Shown: positions 8,159 through 19,687, numbered from the stretch's first letter. The stretch is DNA of 20,162 nucleotides from Branchiostoma floridae (GCF_000003815.2 NC_049983.1:27283183-27303344); one strand, 5' to 3'. Numbers and translations are program-made. The notes: generated from the letters alone by a model not told the origin.

Positions 8159-8324
8159 GCGAGGCCATCCAAGGTCACGGCTCGGTCCGCCCACCGCCGC
8201 AGGCGGCATGGCAAGTGTGACTGTGTGACGGTATCCTGATAATCTCTGAGCAAGCATTACCGTGACCGTGAAAAAACCGCAAACTTTCGTAATGATTTTA
8301 CCACCGAAACATCTGCTTGAAGAT

Positions 8325-8448
8325 CACACAATCTCTCGCTGCCGGGGCTAATAATATACAAGCCTGACTAAAATCACGCTCTTAGCGGTCGGCCTTACAG
8401 GTGCCACAAGGAAGGGGTCATTAACCCCAGCCAGCGACAGATTGTGTG
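8325..8448. mobile_element. Short foldback MITE-like element
   Basis: CACACAATCTCTCGCTG (8325-8341) and CAGCGACAGATTGTGTG (8432-8448) are 17-bp inverted repeats with one mismatch. Similarity extends inward (GGGGCTAATAA against TCATTAACCCC), giving imperfect arms of about 30 bp. The element is about 124 bp with no coding capacity. It directly follows an ATCTGCTTGAAGAT motif at 8311. Confidence 0.7.
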
Positions 8449-8830
8449 GGCTATAGAGCGCTCTCCCCCTCTCTTTCGCATAGGCTTAGGTCCCACTTCC
8501 AAACCGGGACCCGACCGGGATGTTTGCAGAAAATAAAAATAAAATTGTTTATCAAGGAATATGCACAAAATAGGCTAATGACAATTATTTTTTTACGTTT
8601 TTTTTTGTGTGCGTTTTGTTGCTTTTATATATTTTTCGTTTCCGAAGAAGAATCCATTGTGACCCGTGATGGTATCCCTGATGTCAAAATCCCTGATTCA
8701 CGGTTCAAGGTTTTCGTTTCCGATAGCTACCCGGCCGGGCCCCGGCCGGTTGGGAATTGGGTCCTGAGCCTTACCTGTCTTCCTCCAGGTGAGGCTCTTA
8801 CTCTTCTCTCCTTGTTATTCTTTAGTATTC

Positions 8831-9539
8831 CACCGCTGCACCATGCACCGCGGGAGCCATGTGCTACTGACACACATTTATCGATCACGCATCGTTGAAA
8901 CATCCACAACATTACATCGCGCGGCGTTACCCGGGAGTAGGGGTTAATCATATCTATTCCAGGTGAGCGAATGACAAAAACATTCGCGAGCATTTAAACA
9001 TATAGCGGTGTGCTACTGACACACATTTATTGATCACGCACCGTTGAAACATCCGTAACATTACATCGCGCGGCGTTACCCGGGAGTAGGCCGGTTTTAT
9101 CATGTTTATTCCAGGTGAGCGAATGACAAAAACATTCGCGAGCATTTAAACATGGCGGTGTGTTGAAAAATGTGCCAAGGAGTACCGTGGGAGCCATGTG
9201 CTACTGACACACATTTATTGATCACGTACATCAATACATCGTGCCGCGTTCAACCCGGGAATAGGGGCTTTATCATGTTTATTCCAGGTGAGCGAATCTC
9301 TGATGGCAAAAACAGTCGCGACTCGCGAGCGTTTAAACACGGCGGTGTGTTGAAAAATGTCCCAAGGAGTACCTCGGGAGCCATGTGCTACTGACACACA
9401 TTTATCGATCACGTACATCAATGCATCGCGCCGCGTTCAACCCGAGTGTAGGGGCTTTATCATCTTTATTCCAGGTGAGCGAATCTCACATGGCAAAACA
9501 TTCACGAGCGTTTAAACATGGCAGTGTGTTGAAAATGTC
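8831..9539. repeat. Tandem repeat array, four units of about 150-190 bp
   Basis: The anchor GTGCTACTGACACACATTTA recurs at 8861, 9010, 9198 and 9385 (spacings 149, 188 and 187). Each unit continues with GATCACG, a CpG-rich GCG...CGTT segment, TATTCCAGGTGAGCGAAT and GCATTTAAACAT or GCGTTTAAACAT. Units 2 to 4 also have a GTGTTGAAAA(A)TG segment that is absent from unit 1. In each unit CAGGTGAGC fits a 5' splice site. No stable reading frame is kept. A partial unit, CACCGCGGGAGCCAT, precedes unit 1. Confidence 0.9.
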
Positions 9540-10254
9540 ATATTGAAATTGATTATTAGAGTCTTGTATTTTGCCCTCATATCTGGACTGATAGATAAAG
9601 CGAGGCATTGATAACATTACAAATCTTCTAGGTTTCTTCTTCTTCGGCAGTCTCGTCTCGGGACAGAGGTCTGGTACGGTCTCGGAAGACAACCTGTGCG
9701 CATTTCGAGGTCAGTGACTTCTGGTGGCAAACAAAGTTACAAATAAAACAACGCAACGTTATCTGGATGTTTTTGTTCCACCCGATTATTTGCCCTGGCC
9801 GCCTTCCTGATGTTCGATAAGAAGTTTGAGTCTTTGACTTCGAGAACTAAAGGTTCGGCCCTGCCTGGCCGGCGAACATGAAGAAAATGGGAAGCTCGAC
9901 CACAAAAACGACTAAAACACGTCAAAACAGCCAAAGCCAAACCTCTGTTTTGAAAATAATGATCAGTAATATCAAGGAGGTTTAAGATAAGCAAAACCTC
10001 CTTGGTAATATGCAAAACCTTGTTGGTTTCACCAAGGAGGTTATATATAACCTCCTTCATTGGCCAAGTTCACTGAGACAATGACTGACCTCTCACCCGG
10101 AGTAACGTTAGTACAACCGTTTCCTTTTGTTGTTGTTGACAGTTTGTGAACAAGCGATCTAGTAAATATATCATCAATATTTCTTTCATTTTTACTTTAT
10201 TTCTATAACATGACAAAAATGAAAACACTAAACTTTTTTTTTTAGTTTGACAGG
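9540..10254. other. Gene-free stretch with two small hairpins
   Basis: No recognisable gene is present. CAAGGAGGTTT (9973-9983) pairs with AAACCTCCTTG (9994-10004). A 24-bp perfect palindrome follows at 10034-10057 (AAGGAGGTTATA and its complement), also of the CAAGGA family. A minus-strand open stretch at 9737-10060 shows no family motif and overlaps the hairpins, so I do not call it. Confidence 0.7.
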
Positions 10255-10330
10255 CGCGCACGTGGACCCGGAAGCCCGTGTCTGCAGGCAGCCAATCAGC
10301 GGGCCGGAAACGAGATCTTTAAAATTTGAA
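10255..10330 (+). promoter_or_regulatory. Candidate promoter of the KDM5 gene
   Basis: Within about 60 bp there are CACGTG (10259-10264), an ETS-type CCGGAAG (10268-10274), a CCAAT box in GCCAATCAGC (10291-10300) and a second CCGGAAA just after. This is a housekeeping-promoter pattern about 400 bp upstream of the KDM5 start codon. No TATA box is obvious, and the start of transcription is not determined. Between here and the main ATG, ATGGAGTAG at 10611-10619 would be a two-codon upstream reading frame if transcribed. Confidence 0.45.
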
Positions 10331-10713
10331 CACATGGGAGACGGGATGCAGACGGGCAGGCGGGTCACAGCAATCAACGCCGAGCAGATCCATCCTCTCT
10401 AACTATGTTTTTGAATATATGCTCATTAAAATGGGGTCTAATTAAAACCATATATAATTTTAACTTATTTCATGGAGGATTGGATTGATAAAGTGATAAA
10501 GTATAGTTCTGTATGGGGAATTTACGTAACTAATTAGGACTATTTCGTGCGGAGGCGGATGTGAGTTCGGGTGTGAGCAGGCCACACGTCCAGATCGTCC
10601 CCATAGCAAGATGGAGTAGTGTTTTTCTGGTGATTTTGCACGTTTTTGGTCGTGTTTTCAACTCCAAGACGCTCCTGGACTTTTCTAGCTGGGAATACCA
10701 CCGTGTCCGAGCG

Positions 10714-10860
10714 ATGCCGGAGCACGACGAGTTCGTACCGCCGCCGGAGGCTCCGGTGTTCGAGCCGAACGAGGAGGAGTTCGCCGAGCCGCTGGCTTAC
10801 ATCGCGAAGATTCGGCCCATTGCAGAGAAGGCTGGGATCTGTAAAATCCGCCCACCCCCG
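10714..10860 (+). CDS. KDM5: KDM5 histone H3K4 demethylase, coding exon 1 (JmjN domain)
   Basis: The exon encodes 49 residues beginning [18 protein letters not shown] and ending in GICKIRPPP. This is the N-terminal JmjN motif of KDM5 (JARID1/Lid) proteins, which pairs with the distant JmjC domain to build the catalytic core that removes methyl groups from histone H3 lysine 4 in the nucleus. The ATG at 10714 has G at -3 and starts at the length expected for the family. The frame stays open further upstream to 10561, but without an upstream in-frame ATG of family-like sequence. The exon ends in phase 0 at CCCCCG|GTACGT. The adjoining exon at 14276 continues the conserved sequence exactly. ARID, JmjC, zinc-finger and PHD parts lie beyond the window. 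Confidence 0.93.
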
Positions 10861-10988
10861 GTACGTATGCTATGTAGTTAGAGCTGAGCTGCTCAGACTT
10901 GTTTAGTTCAGGTAAAACTGCTGACATGCCGTGGAACTGCCGGGATCGCCGCACACAGCATTGTCCATGCAGGCCGGCCAGAAACTAT

Positions 10989-11002
10989 CCAAGATGGCGG
11001 CG
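10989..11002 (+). promoter_or_regulatory. Consensus YY1 site
   Basis: CCAAGATGGCGGCGG matches the YY1 consensus AANATGGCGGC. It lies 129 bp into intron 1 of KDM5. YY1 elements of this orientation are common just downstream of animal promoters. Confidence 0.5.
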
Positions 11003-12583
11003 GCTCCTACCATTGTTTGGTTTCGTCATTGGTTCAAGGATTTTCCATGAAAATTGCCCGTGCTCCTCCATTCTAGACAAAACTCAGATTGTCTTCCTCA
11101 GAATTTTTCAAAGACTTCTAGAAGCATGTTATGGCATAGCTTTTGAAGGGAACTTTGCTGAAGAGAAGTCAGGAACAGACTCTAAATGAGGGGTAGTAGG
11201 GTGGGTCGTCTGGCCAATGTTGAATGCCCTGTGTATACACGTCACACAGTCGCAAGTCCACTGGTTACAAAAATCGTTCATATTGCCCCAACGCCACCAA
11301 AACCCCCACTTTTCTTCCTCAGAAAACTTTCAGGAGTAAAGAAAGAAAGGATTTATCCGAAAGAAAGTGACTTGGGGCGGACTTTTGGAAATTTTTCCGT
11401 CTTTTCACAGAAGGGAAATCCAAGACTGGCTTCCTCTCAGGGAAGGCTGCCGACTTCGGGGCAAGAATGCAGTTCCTTCTTAAAGATTTCTAGACGTTTT
11501 TTCGCCACTGTCAATGTTCTTAAGTGCCCAGCTCTTCTCAGAAACACTTAAAGTACCACATTCGTCAACCAAATCGGGTCAAAAACAAGAGTTAGGGCCG
11601 TTTTCCCTTCGAACTCGCAGGGCGACCGCCGTCTGAGAAGAGCGCTGTGCGACGGGTCCACCATGTTGATCGTCCTTTGCGATGGCTGCCGTTTGAAAAG
11701 GCCTTGAAAGAATCGCTATAATTTCCACTTTCCGGCGGCCAGGACCTCAAATTTGTACCGCACATCTATCAGCGTTTTTGTCAGGCTCCGTTTGGTGGTA
11801 TAATTGTCTGAATTGGTTGATTTAGAGAGAAGATATACTATTTTGAGTGAGGCAGGGTCCCTATGAGAGCCCTCTTGGCGATGACACGTTATGTAAAGAA
11901 TGGGCAGTGCGGTGGGGCATTCCTGCTGAAAAACCTTTCCCTGCCCCCTGTACAGTACACTAACTCTCATAAACCATCATTTTGACTAAAAGTCAAACCC
12001 AGAATATTATCTAGAGCTTATCAGCTTCGTAAATATGCTTTAAAAACGCATCTTGGCCGCCAGAAACCAGACTGCTGCCCTCAGATTGTACAAAAATAGT
12101 AATGTGGACTGTTGGAACAGACAGTAGTCCGGCTGGACAATGACATTTTGCAACATTGCCAGTCACAATGCAATGTAAAATGTGGTACTAGCAGAAATAA
12201 CACCATGCTCAATTGCTGAGGTGCTGTAGAAATCCAGCATGTGACTTGAGCTCTCAAAAAACGGTAAGAAATTTCCTCCAAATAGGGAAACGAAATGAAG
12301 AAACTTAATTTTGACCTGTGCACTGTTCTGCAACAAGCTGAGCCTTGGGCAATGATAATGTATGTGTCTGACATGGAAATGTAAACAATGCACCCTTTAT
12401 CATTGCAAAAATGGTTCTTTTTTTGGTTGCTATTTCCTCTACTAGTACTATACCCAAGGTTTGAGTGTAGGCAAGCATAGTTGTTGAGCTCTGACTGAGT
12501 CTGAACGATAATAATGACGTGTAGAAGACAGGGAGCTTTTCGGGTGCGGTGGCTATCATTCGCATGACTAGCTAACCTGGGCG

Positions 12584-12702
12584 TATATATACCACCGGGG
12601 CATCCCAGTGTCTCAGTATACGCATACCATATCATTCCTTAGGGTTGGTTCTACTACTGATCTTCAGCTTATATATACCCTGGTGCAGTTTGGTCGTTCA
12701 GA
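12584..12702 (+). promoter_or_regulatory. Two tandem TATA-initiator core-promoter-like modules
   Basis: TATATATA at 12584-12591 is followed by TCAGTA with its A at 12615. TATATATA at 12670-12677 is followed by TTCAGA with its A at 12700. In both the spacing from TATA to initiator A is 30-31 bp, the classic value, and both share TATATATACC. They lie 86 bp apart inside intron 1. They could be an internal promoter, the 5' end of a mobile element, or chance. Confidence 0.3.
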
Positions 12703-13763
12703 ACAAGTATCCATATACTGTAGGCCATGCAATTGAATAAACAATACGTCAGTTATAGAAAATGGAAATTTGCGATACCAGATCGTTATGACTTCTGTAA
12801 CTGTTCAATGAAGGATCTCTCAATGCATCATTTTACTTTTTTAGTGTCCAATTATTGCATTATATTTGGCTATAGTGCAACATGGCTTAAGGTAGAATTT
12901 TATTGAATTTAGTTGAGTCGACGGGGCTGCAATATAAGGGTGTATTTGTCCTGATTTGTATCATGTATGCTTAATGTCAGCTAAAATATTGGTGCCATGT
13001 TCACTATTTTCCTCTATAAATCTGTATTATATTGCATGGGGGCCCAGCTGACCATAGTTAGAGCCAGAAGGCCATAGGTTGTGTATAATTGCAGTAGTGT
13101 GAGGGTACAGGGTGGGGTGTAGGGAGGGATGCAGACAAGGGCAGGTCTTAAAATATGGCTGCCACCATGGCACAAAATATGGCTGGTCAGGGCATCATGG
13201 GTAAGGGAGGTTCTGACGTGTGTGTGTGTGTGTGTGTTGGGTGGTTATGCCATTAGAGTGGTAGCTAGTTAAACCAGATGGAACACAAAAAAACATGCTT
13301 TGCTACATTTGATTGTGTTGATTTGTGTACAATGTAGAAATGTAGCAAGTGACCAATTTTTTATCTAAAAAGTCTGTCTTTATGCTGATACATCAGTTTG
13401 TTCAATGTTGTCAGGCCAGGCCATATCTATATTTTTGCTCTTCCAATCAGTTAACTAGATAAATATTTTGAAAACAGTATAGGTGAGATATTTACTGTAG
13501 GTGTAATTACAGAAAAGCCCTTATAAAAGGCCGACACTATAATGACTATTGTCTAGAGACATTTGCTGAAACCATTTGAGATTTGGGATGTATTTTTTCT
13601 GAAGAAGAGTCCAGATGTAACAGTCGTTGTTTATGTGTACAAGGGAGTTAACTTATTTCAGTACCGCCAAAATCAGCATGGAAGGACAGAGACTGATGGC
13701 AATGTCACTGACACATTTCAAGTTCAAATCCTTACCGTGGGAGGGCATGTTGTCATATTCAAT

Positions 13764-14371
<608 letters not shown>

Positions 14372-15517
14372 TAGCAATTTGTTGTCGTTCATCAGGCAAT
14401 ACCTTTAGAAAGGAGGTGTGTGCTATTGTTGTGTAATAGGCCCTGGTTTGTCAGCAGCGTGTTATGGTGTTTTTTTTGCACCTGGACAAGGTAAGTACAA
14501 GTGGACTTTTATGACGTGTTAGGTGCAAAGTGTTGACTACTTCACGTTGGGTTTTCTTCACAAGAGAGTTTGTAGGATGGTTATATTCACAAGGTGTGAA
14601 CACATGCTGTCTGTGTAGTATGCTCGGTCAAATTCGATCTTGGGTGCACTTTACATAAAAAAGATAAACCAGAATAATCTAATCACAAACCTTACTGACT
14701 CTGTTTTGAGCTTGAATCTGAAATTGTACGGCTTCCTGCAAAATGTCAAACAAGTAATGCAGCATAGGTTTTGATTTTTTTGTTGCCTAAATGTGAACAA
14801 TATGTTGTATACCAGTGTGAAATAATGTATAAGTAATAAACAATATTAGAACCTTCAAGTGTGTGACCATGAACAAATCTGTAGCGTGTAGGTGCCACGC
14901 GGTGCACCCACAGTCAAACATTTGGTGCACAGCTGCAATTTTGGTTGCACAAAAATGTGTATATACTCAGCCCTGGCACAGTCTCTGCCTGGCCACACCT
15001 CAATTGCCTGTAAGTTGTAACTGTGTCAGGTGACAGGTCCATCACTAGTAGTCCATCACATGGTGTATGGCAGGTTTACAACAGCAACTGGGTGCATTTT
15101 AGAACAGATGAGTATATGTGTGTTGTGCAAATTTGAGTTGTGTTGAGAGGCTTTTTAAGGTCATTGTCAAAATCAATGTGAATGGTTGTTTGGAGCTTTG
15201 TGGAAAATGACTGACAAGAAAGAATTGAACAATGTTTGCAGCTACTTTTTTGTCCTTTGTTAGGAATTGATAAAATGATGTTCAAGAGCACCATGTTAGA
15301 AGCCATACACATTTCAACTGGATATAGACTAGATCTACTATTCAAAACTGTATGCCCTTTCCACTATGATATGACTGTTATCTCTGAGGTTACAAATTTA
15401 GTGTGCTTAGATTAGAATTTGTTCCACTGCAGTCTACACAACATGCCATCCTTACATCATAACTTATCGACCCATGTGAATTCCGTGCAGCAGTAACGTA
15501 TGATAGCCTGGCCATGT

Positions 15518-15552
15518 TGGGTCGTTCCGACCCAGGTCAAACGGGACGTTTG
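15518..15552. repeat. Two adjacent short hairpins
   Basis: TGGGTCG (15518-15524) pairs with CGACCCA (15528-15534) around TTC. CAAACG (15538-15543) then pairs with CGTTTG (15547-15552) around GGA. Arms are perfect. Confidence 0.75.
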
Positions 15553-17749
15553 GGCCTGATCTGATAACACCCTGGTAACTAACCCTGATAAAACTGTCCT
15601 GAAATATTACTCGCATTGCTGGTATCCCTCCTGCAGGATTTCTGAACCTACCAGGACAGGATTGCTGATTATAAGCCGGCCTTTATATAGTTTATTAAAG
15701 CTCACAGTGAAGCAGAGTTATGTTTGTTTAGTTGTCATGATTAGGGGGTGGGTACCAGTCTACTGATACAAAACCAATGTTTCTTACTGGACCGGTCCAA
15801 AAGAACTGACAAAAAACAACATCGGTGAACCAGTTTTGGTGCCTGGCAGCCAATTAGAAAATGAAGCTGAAATTTCTGTCCCGGTAGTCCGGTACTCACC
15901 CCTAGTGATGAATGCTAGTCATGTATGGATGTGCGTTTTGTGTGTAAATTTATATCTCTGTAAATTTATATGTTTGAATAGATCATTTACACGTGTAGAA
16001 TTTGTGATTGCTCGGGGTAGGTGAATGGGTGGTCATGTTCAGTTGTTCTTTGCCAGTTGTTTTACATCTGTGATGGTCAAGTTGTATCAGAAACATTCCT
16101 GTTTAGATTTTAGTCTTGCAGCTGTCAGTGCCCCCCTCCCTCCCTCATGAATTTGTCCATGTACTTGTGGGTAGTGATAGACAGGTTTTCTGTCATAAAA
16201 TATACTCTCAGGGTGTTTTCAATTATTCACAACTCATAGAAGGAATGCATGTTTAGAATGTGTGACTATTAGGATATTTTACATTGATGCATTGTTTGAA
16301 GTAATAAGTCATCCGAAATATTTGAATACTGTACTGTGTGTCATTTCATGTATTTTTGTTGTTTCATTTAAACGTGAAATGATCTTGACTTCCATCTGTA
16401 TTTTTTTTTTCAATATCTACTTTTTATCTATCTGCTTGGTTTCTCCTTGCATTTTCCCAATATATAACCAATGTCCTAGAAATATTTTCTGGCTATCTTA
16501 CCAACCCTAGCAAAAGAATGCCAACAGGCAACTCTATAGTCACTAGATTTTTTATTGGGCTTGACTAATGGCAAGGGACTTGAAATTTCAAATGTGAGTT
16601 GTAGGATTGTGTTGTCCTCATTTCTGTTGCAATGCATACCTTTGTGATCAGGATATGATGTTCAGAATACGGGTATCTTGATGCAGTTCAGTGTTAAATT
16701 ATATTTTCTGGATAGGCCGAAATTGATGACCCTATTCTTATTATGGCTGTAAACGGAAACATAACATTAATTTTCCTAGGCCTGACAGAATAATTTTTGA
16801 TCCTCCACGATGAAGCTTACATCTTTGTCAGCAATTTTCAAACCCATTCCTTATCATTGTCGGGATAGCCGTTGTGTTAAATTGGTGCGGTGATATCTTC
16901 CCAACGTTCAGCGATTGCAAAGTGTCAGGTTACCAAATGTGATGCTGAAAACTGATACACCGCTGTATGTAATCAGACAGGTTTACATTCACTATGACGC
17001 CTAGTTATGATGGATTGGGAAGCTGAATGTATAGTGCTTTATCTCTGAGAAGTTTTCAATGCGCAAACATGTAACACTGTCTCCCTTAATCTTCGTGGTA
17101 GACAATTATCGTTGATGTGTTTTTGATGCATGGCTTGTGCTAATGGAAACGTTTCTGCTTTGTATGTTACTTACTAAGATGTTATAGAAGATATTTGCAA
17201 GTACCTGTCAAGATGAGAGTAGAAAAATGTGCGATGTGCTAAGTTGAGATACGATTTGGAGAGGGACGCTCACTGGGTTATGTGTATCTTGTCTTTGAGA
17301 TGCATGTACATAATTTGACAATTCAGTATTCAAATAGATGTTTGTCAGGACCTTGTGTTTCATTGCAAGACCTCTACTCTAGATTTCTACATTCTTTGCA
17401 GCTTCTTATATCTTAGATTCTTTTGTATCTCGAGCAGCTTGAAACAGTTTGACCGAGCGAAATCTTTTTTTTTTTTCAAAAATACATAGTCCGTATGAAC
17501 AATGGTATTGTTGTACTATGTTAGGGGATTTCCTTGCATAGTTGCCATCTCAGCAGGTTTCTCAGACAGGGAGTGAAGAATGGAGTTATTATGTAGGTAA
17601 TGGAGTCACCGGGAATGGGTAAATAAGATTAGGGTCCCGGCACACTTTTCATTATGCAGAAGAACTGCAGTGCTTTGGAGCAGAAAGTCTCACATATATT
17701 TACTTTGCTATAGTATGTGGGGAAGGACAACCTAAGCCAACCGTTCACA

Positions 17750-17852
17750 CTTACGCCACATCTTCAGAGACGCTGGAGCCGCATGTTCCCCGTTTAGGAA
17801 CTTTATTCGAACCGACACACAACAAACATGTTTCACCTTGTGGCTTCCTCAG
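17750..17852 (-). mobile_element. Possible retroelement terminal remnant with a hammerhead-like motif
   Basis: Read on the minus strand from 17852, the sequence is CTGAGGA, then AGCC-ACAA-GGT, then GAAAC. It is followed by GTTTGTTGTG, GGTTCGAATAAAG and further on CTCTGAAGATGTGGCG. The CTGANGA...GAAA layout recalls motifs at the ends of Penelope-like and other retroelements, some of which carry hammerhead ribozymes. The short stem is imperfect and no reverse transcriptase is present, so identity is uncertain. Confidence 0.3.
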
Positions 17853-18074
17853 TGTTATGGGCTCGAATCCATTGCTGTTTGGAATTATCTAGGTGGTGTG
17901 TTGGAGACAAACATTTGTTGATCATAGTCAGGCTGCTGGTTACATGCTGGTTATATGTTCATTCATCAATTCACCCAAAGGGAAGAAGTACTGTTTTGGC
18001 TTGTCTTGTGTTTCTACGATGCACTGTTATAACCACAAATCCTCTGTAGTGCCATTGTTGTCTGTGGGATTGTA

Positions 18075-18167
18075 AGGCCTACGGAAAAAAATTTTGTTTC
18101 CTGTTTCCCGACCTACCCTAGAAAACCTGGGCTGGTACAAAAAACAAAACTTTTTTCCCCCTGGCCT
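18075..18167. repeat. Short imperfect foldback
   Basis: AGGCCTACGGAAAAAAATTT (from 18075) continuing into TGTTT is mirrored by AAACAAAACTTTTTTCCCCC and CTGGCCT (ending 18167). Arms are about 25 bp with several mismatches and the whole is about 93 bp. No coding capacity. Confidence 0.6.
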
Positions 18168-18519
18168 AAGGGTTGTAAAGCAGTGTGGTAAGGGTTTGAT
18201 TTTGAAGTCTGCCATCTCACTCACTCACAGTTCATCGTCTGTTGTTCAACTTCTTGTGGCTGTCCGTTGTTATCTGTCATTTTTTACCTGGTCGTCTCTC
18301 CACAATCATTCATTGTGATAAGATTTCTTCACTTCCCCCTTTCTCTGAAGGCAGCAGTACAATCCCTGAACAGGTCTGAGCCCTAACAGGCTGCTCAGCA
18401 GGGTGTTAATTACTGCTATGCCCAGGGCAGGAGCTGGGGTCCCTGGGGAAATGCCTGGTTAGTGGCCACAGATATATGATGGCTGGGGCTGGTCTCTACC
18501 AGACTCCTGCCTGGCCAAA

Positions 18520-18715
18520 TACTGTAAATGCAGAAATGTTCGTGGTGGATCAATGTTCGCGGTTTTCGTGGTGACCACTTCACCGCGAACTTAAGTCCAC
18601 CGCAGACATTTTTCTATGATGGTATTAGACTGCAGTCTATGGTGTTACCGCGAACTTAAATCCACCGCGAAAAGTCCTTTTTCCCGCTACCACGAACTTA
18701 AATGCATTTACAGTA
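18520..18715. mobile_element. MITE with TACTGTAAATGCA termini and TA flanks
   Basis: TACTGTAAATGCA (18520-18532) and TGCATTTACAGTA (18703-18715) are exact inverted termini. TA at each edge fits the target duplication of Tc1/mariner-type elements. The interior has repeated TTCGCGGT, CACCGCGAACTTAA and related GCGAAC segments in both orientations. At 196 bp it has no transposase, so it is non-autonomous. This terminal sequence is familiar from several invertebrate genomes (from memory). Confidence 0.8.
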
Positions 18716-18876
18716 GTAATTGGGACTTTGGCCATGTCAGGAATAAAAAGGAGTTTATTGGCCTAGAAGTGAACTGACCGGCCGGCGGATAGCTGGATAG
18801 ACTGCAAAAGACTGAAATCCCATGGCAACTTATTTGTCCCTATTTGGCCAAATTCTTCTCTTTTCCATTCAGCTGA

Positions 18877-18941
18877 TAACGTCTGCTTGGAGACTAAACT
18901 GGGGCTTGGGCTTGGGCTAGAATATGTCCAAGCAGATGTTA
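18877..18941. mobile_element. Tiny foldback with ATCTGCTTGGA-type arms
   Basis: TAACGTCTGCTTGGA (18877-18891) and TCCAAGCAGATGTTA (18927-18941) are 15-bp inverted repeats with one mismatch around a 35-bp GC-rich spacer. The arms match the ends of the foldback at 7776-7946. Confidence 0.65.
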
Positions 18942-19687
18942 GGGTGACAATTGTGATGATGTTTTTTTGATGGCATGTTTTGTCATTCCTTGTAGTTGTA
19001 TCAGTTGGAATGTGGGTCGGAATGCCTGGTGGTTGCAGTGCTGGGTTAAGGATGGTCATGACAGCGGGGCTTCCGTGGGTGTATTCTTAGAGGGAATTTG
19101 GGGTTCTGTTTTTCATAGGCTGTGCTTGTGGAATTTTGGGAATGTCAGTTTTATAGGCTCTTTATAGGGAATCTGGAGATAAGGTATTCTTACACTATAC
19201 AGTTTGGATGTCTGAGGCTGTAGAAGGGGGAGTTGAGTATCCTGAATGCAAGTGCTGTGCAAGGTGATGTTTGGGAATTCAGGATCAGTAGGCAGTGTAG
19301 GCTATTGGCTTTACCACCAAATTTGTCCGTCCCCAGTTTCAGAATGACGTTGAAATGATTGGGGCTATTCACAAGCGCTGAATGTGCAAGACTCAGGTGC
19401 TGCTAAGATCAAGTGAAGTGTGAAGATGTTGAAGGGTCATTGCTTTCGGCCATTTTCCAAGTAAGGAATAAATCTAACAGTGAAATATTGATTCACTTTC
19501 ACTACATACCGCAAAAATTCTGTATTTTGCCCATTTTTCTTCTTGCCTTCTTTCTTTAGACACTAGGGTTTCTAGAGGTGTTCACTATAAAATCATCTTG
19601 ATGAAGCCTGCAGAGAGATATTAAGTTCTCCAAGTGAGACTCCAACTGGAAGTGAAATTATCCCAGGTTGTGGGATGACCTGTTGTG

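Noticed and set aside
8731-8749. CCGGCCGGGCCCCGGCCGG near-palindrome
   Set aside because: A short GC-only stretch with one asymmetry; too simple to interpret.
8831-9539. CRISPR-like array
   Set aside because: Units are long, diverged and contiguous without short repeats and unique spacers, and the DNA is from an animal.
11186-11551. 121-codon plus-strand open stretch in intron 1
   Set aside because: No splice-site support or protein motif; KDM5 continues directly from exon 1 to 14276.
12137-12183. Hairpin ACATTTTGCA...TGTAAAATGT considered as a microRNA precursor
   Set aside because: Stem is short and broken by an unequal internal loop; no seed is recognised.
12081-12635. 184-codon minus-strand open stretch in KDM5 intron 1
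   Set aside because: No recognisable domain, signal or low-complexity pattern, other frames also open there, and it overlaps the TATA-like modules; most likely chance.
17795-17812. GGTTCGAATAA (minus strand) as a tRNA or SINE B-box
   Set aside because: No matching A-box at proper distance and no cloverleaf can be drawn.
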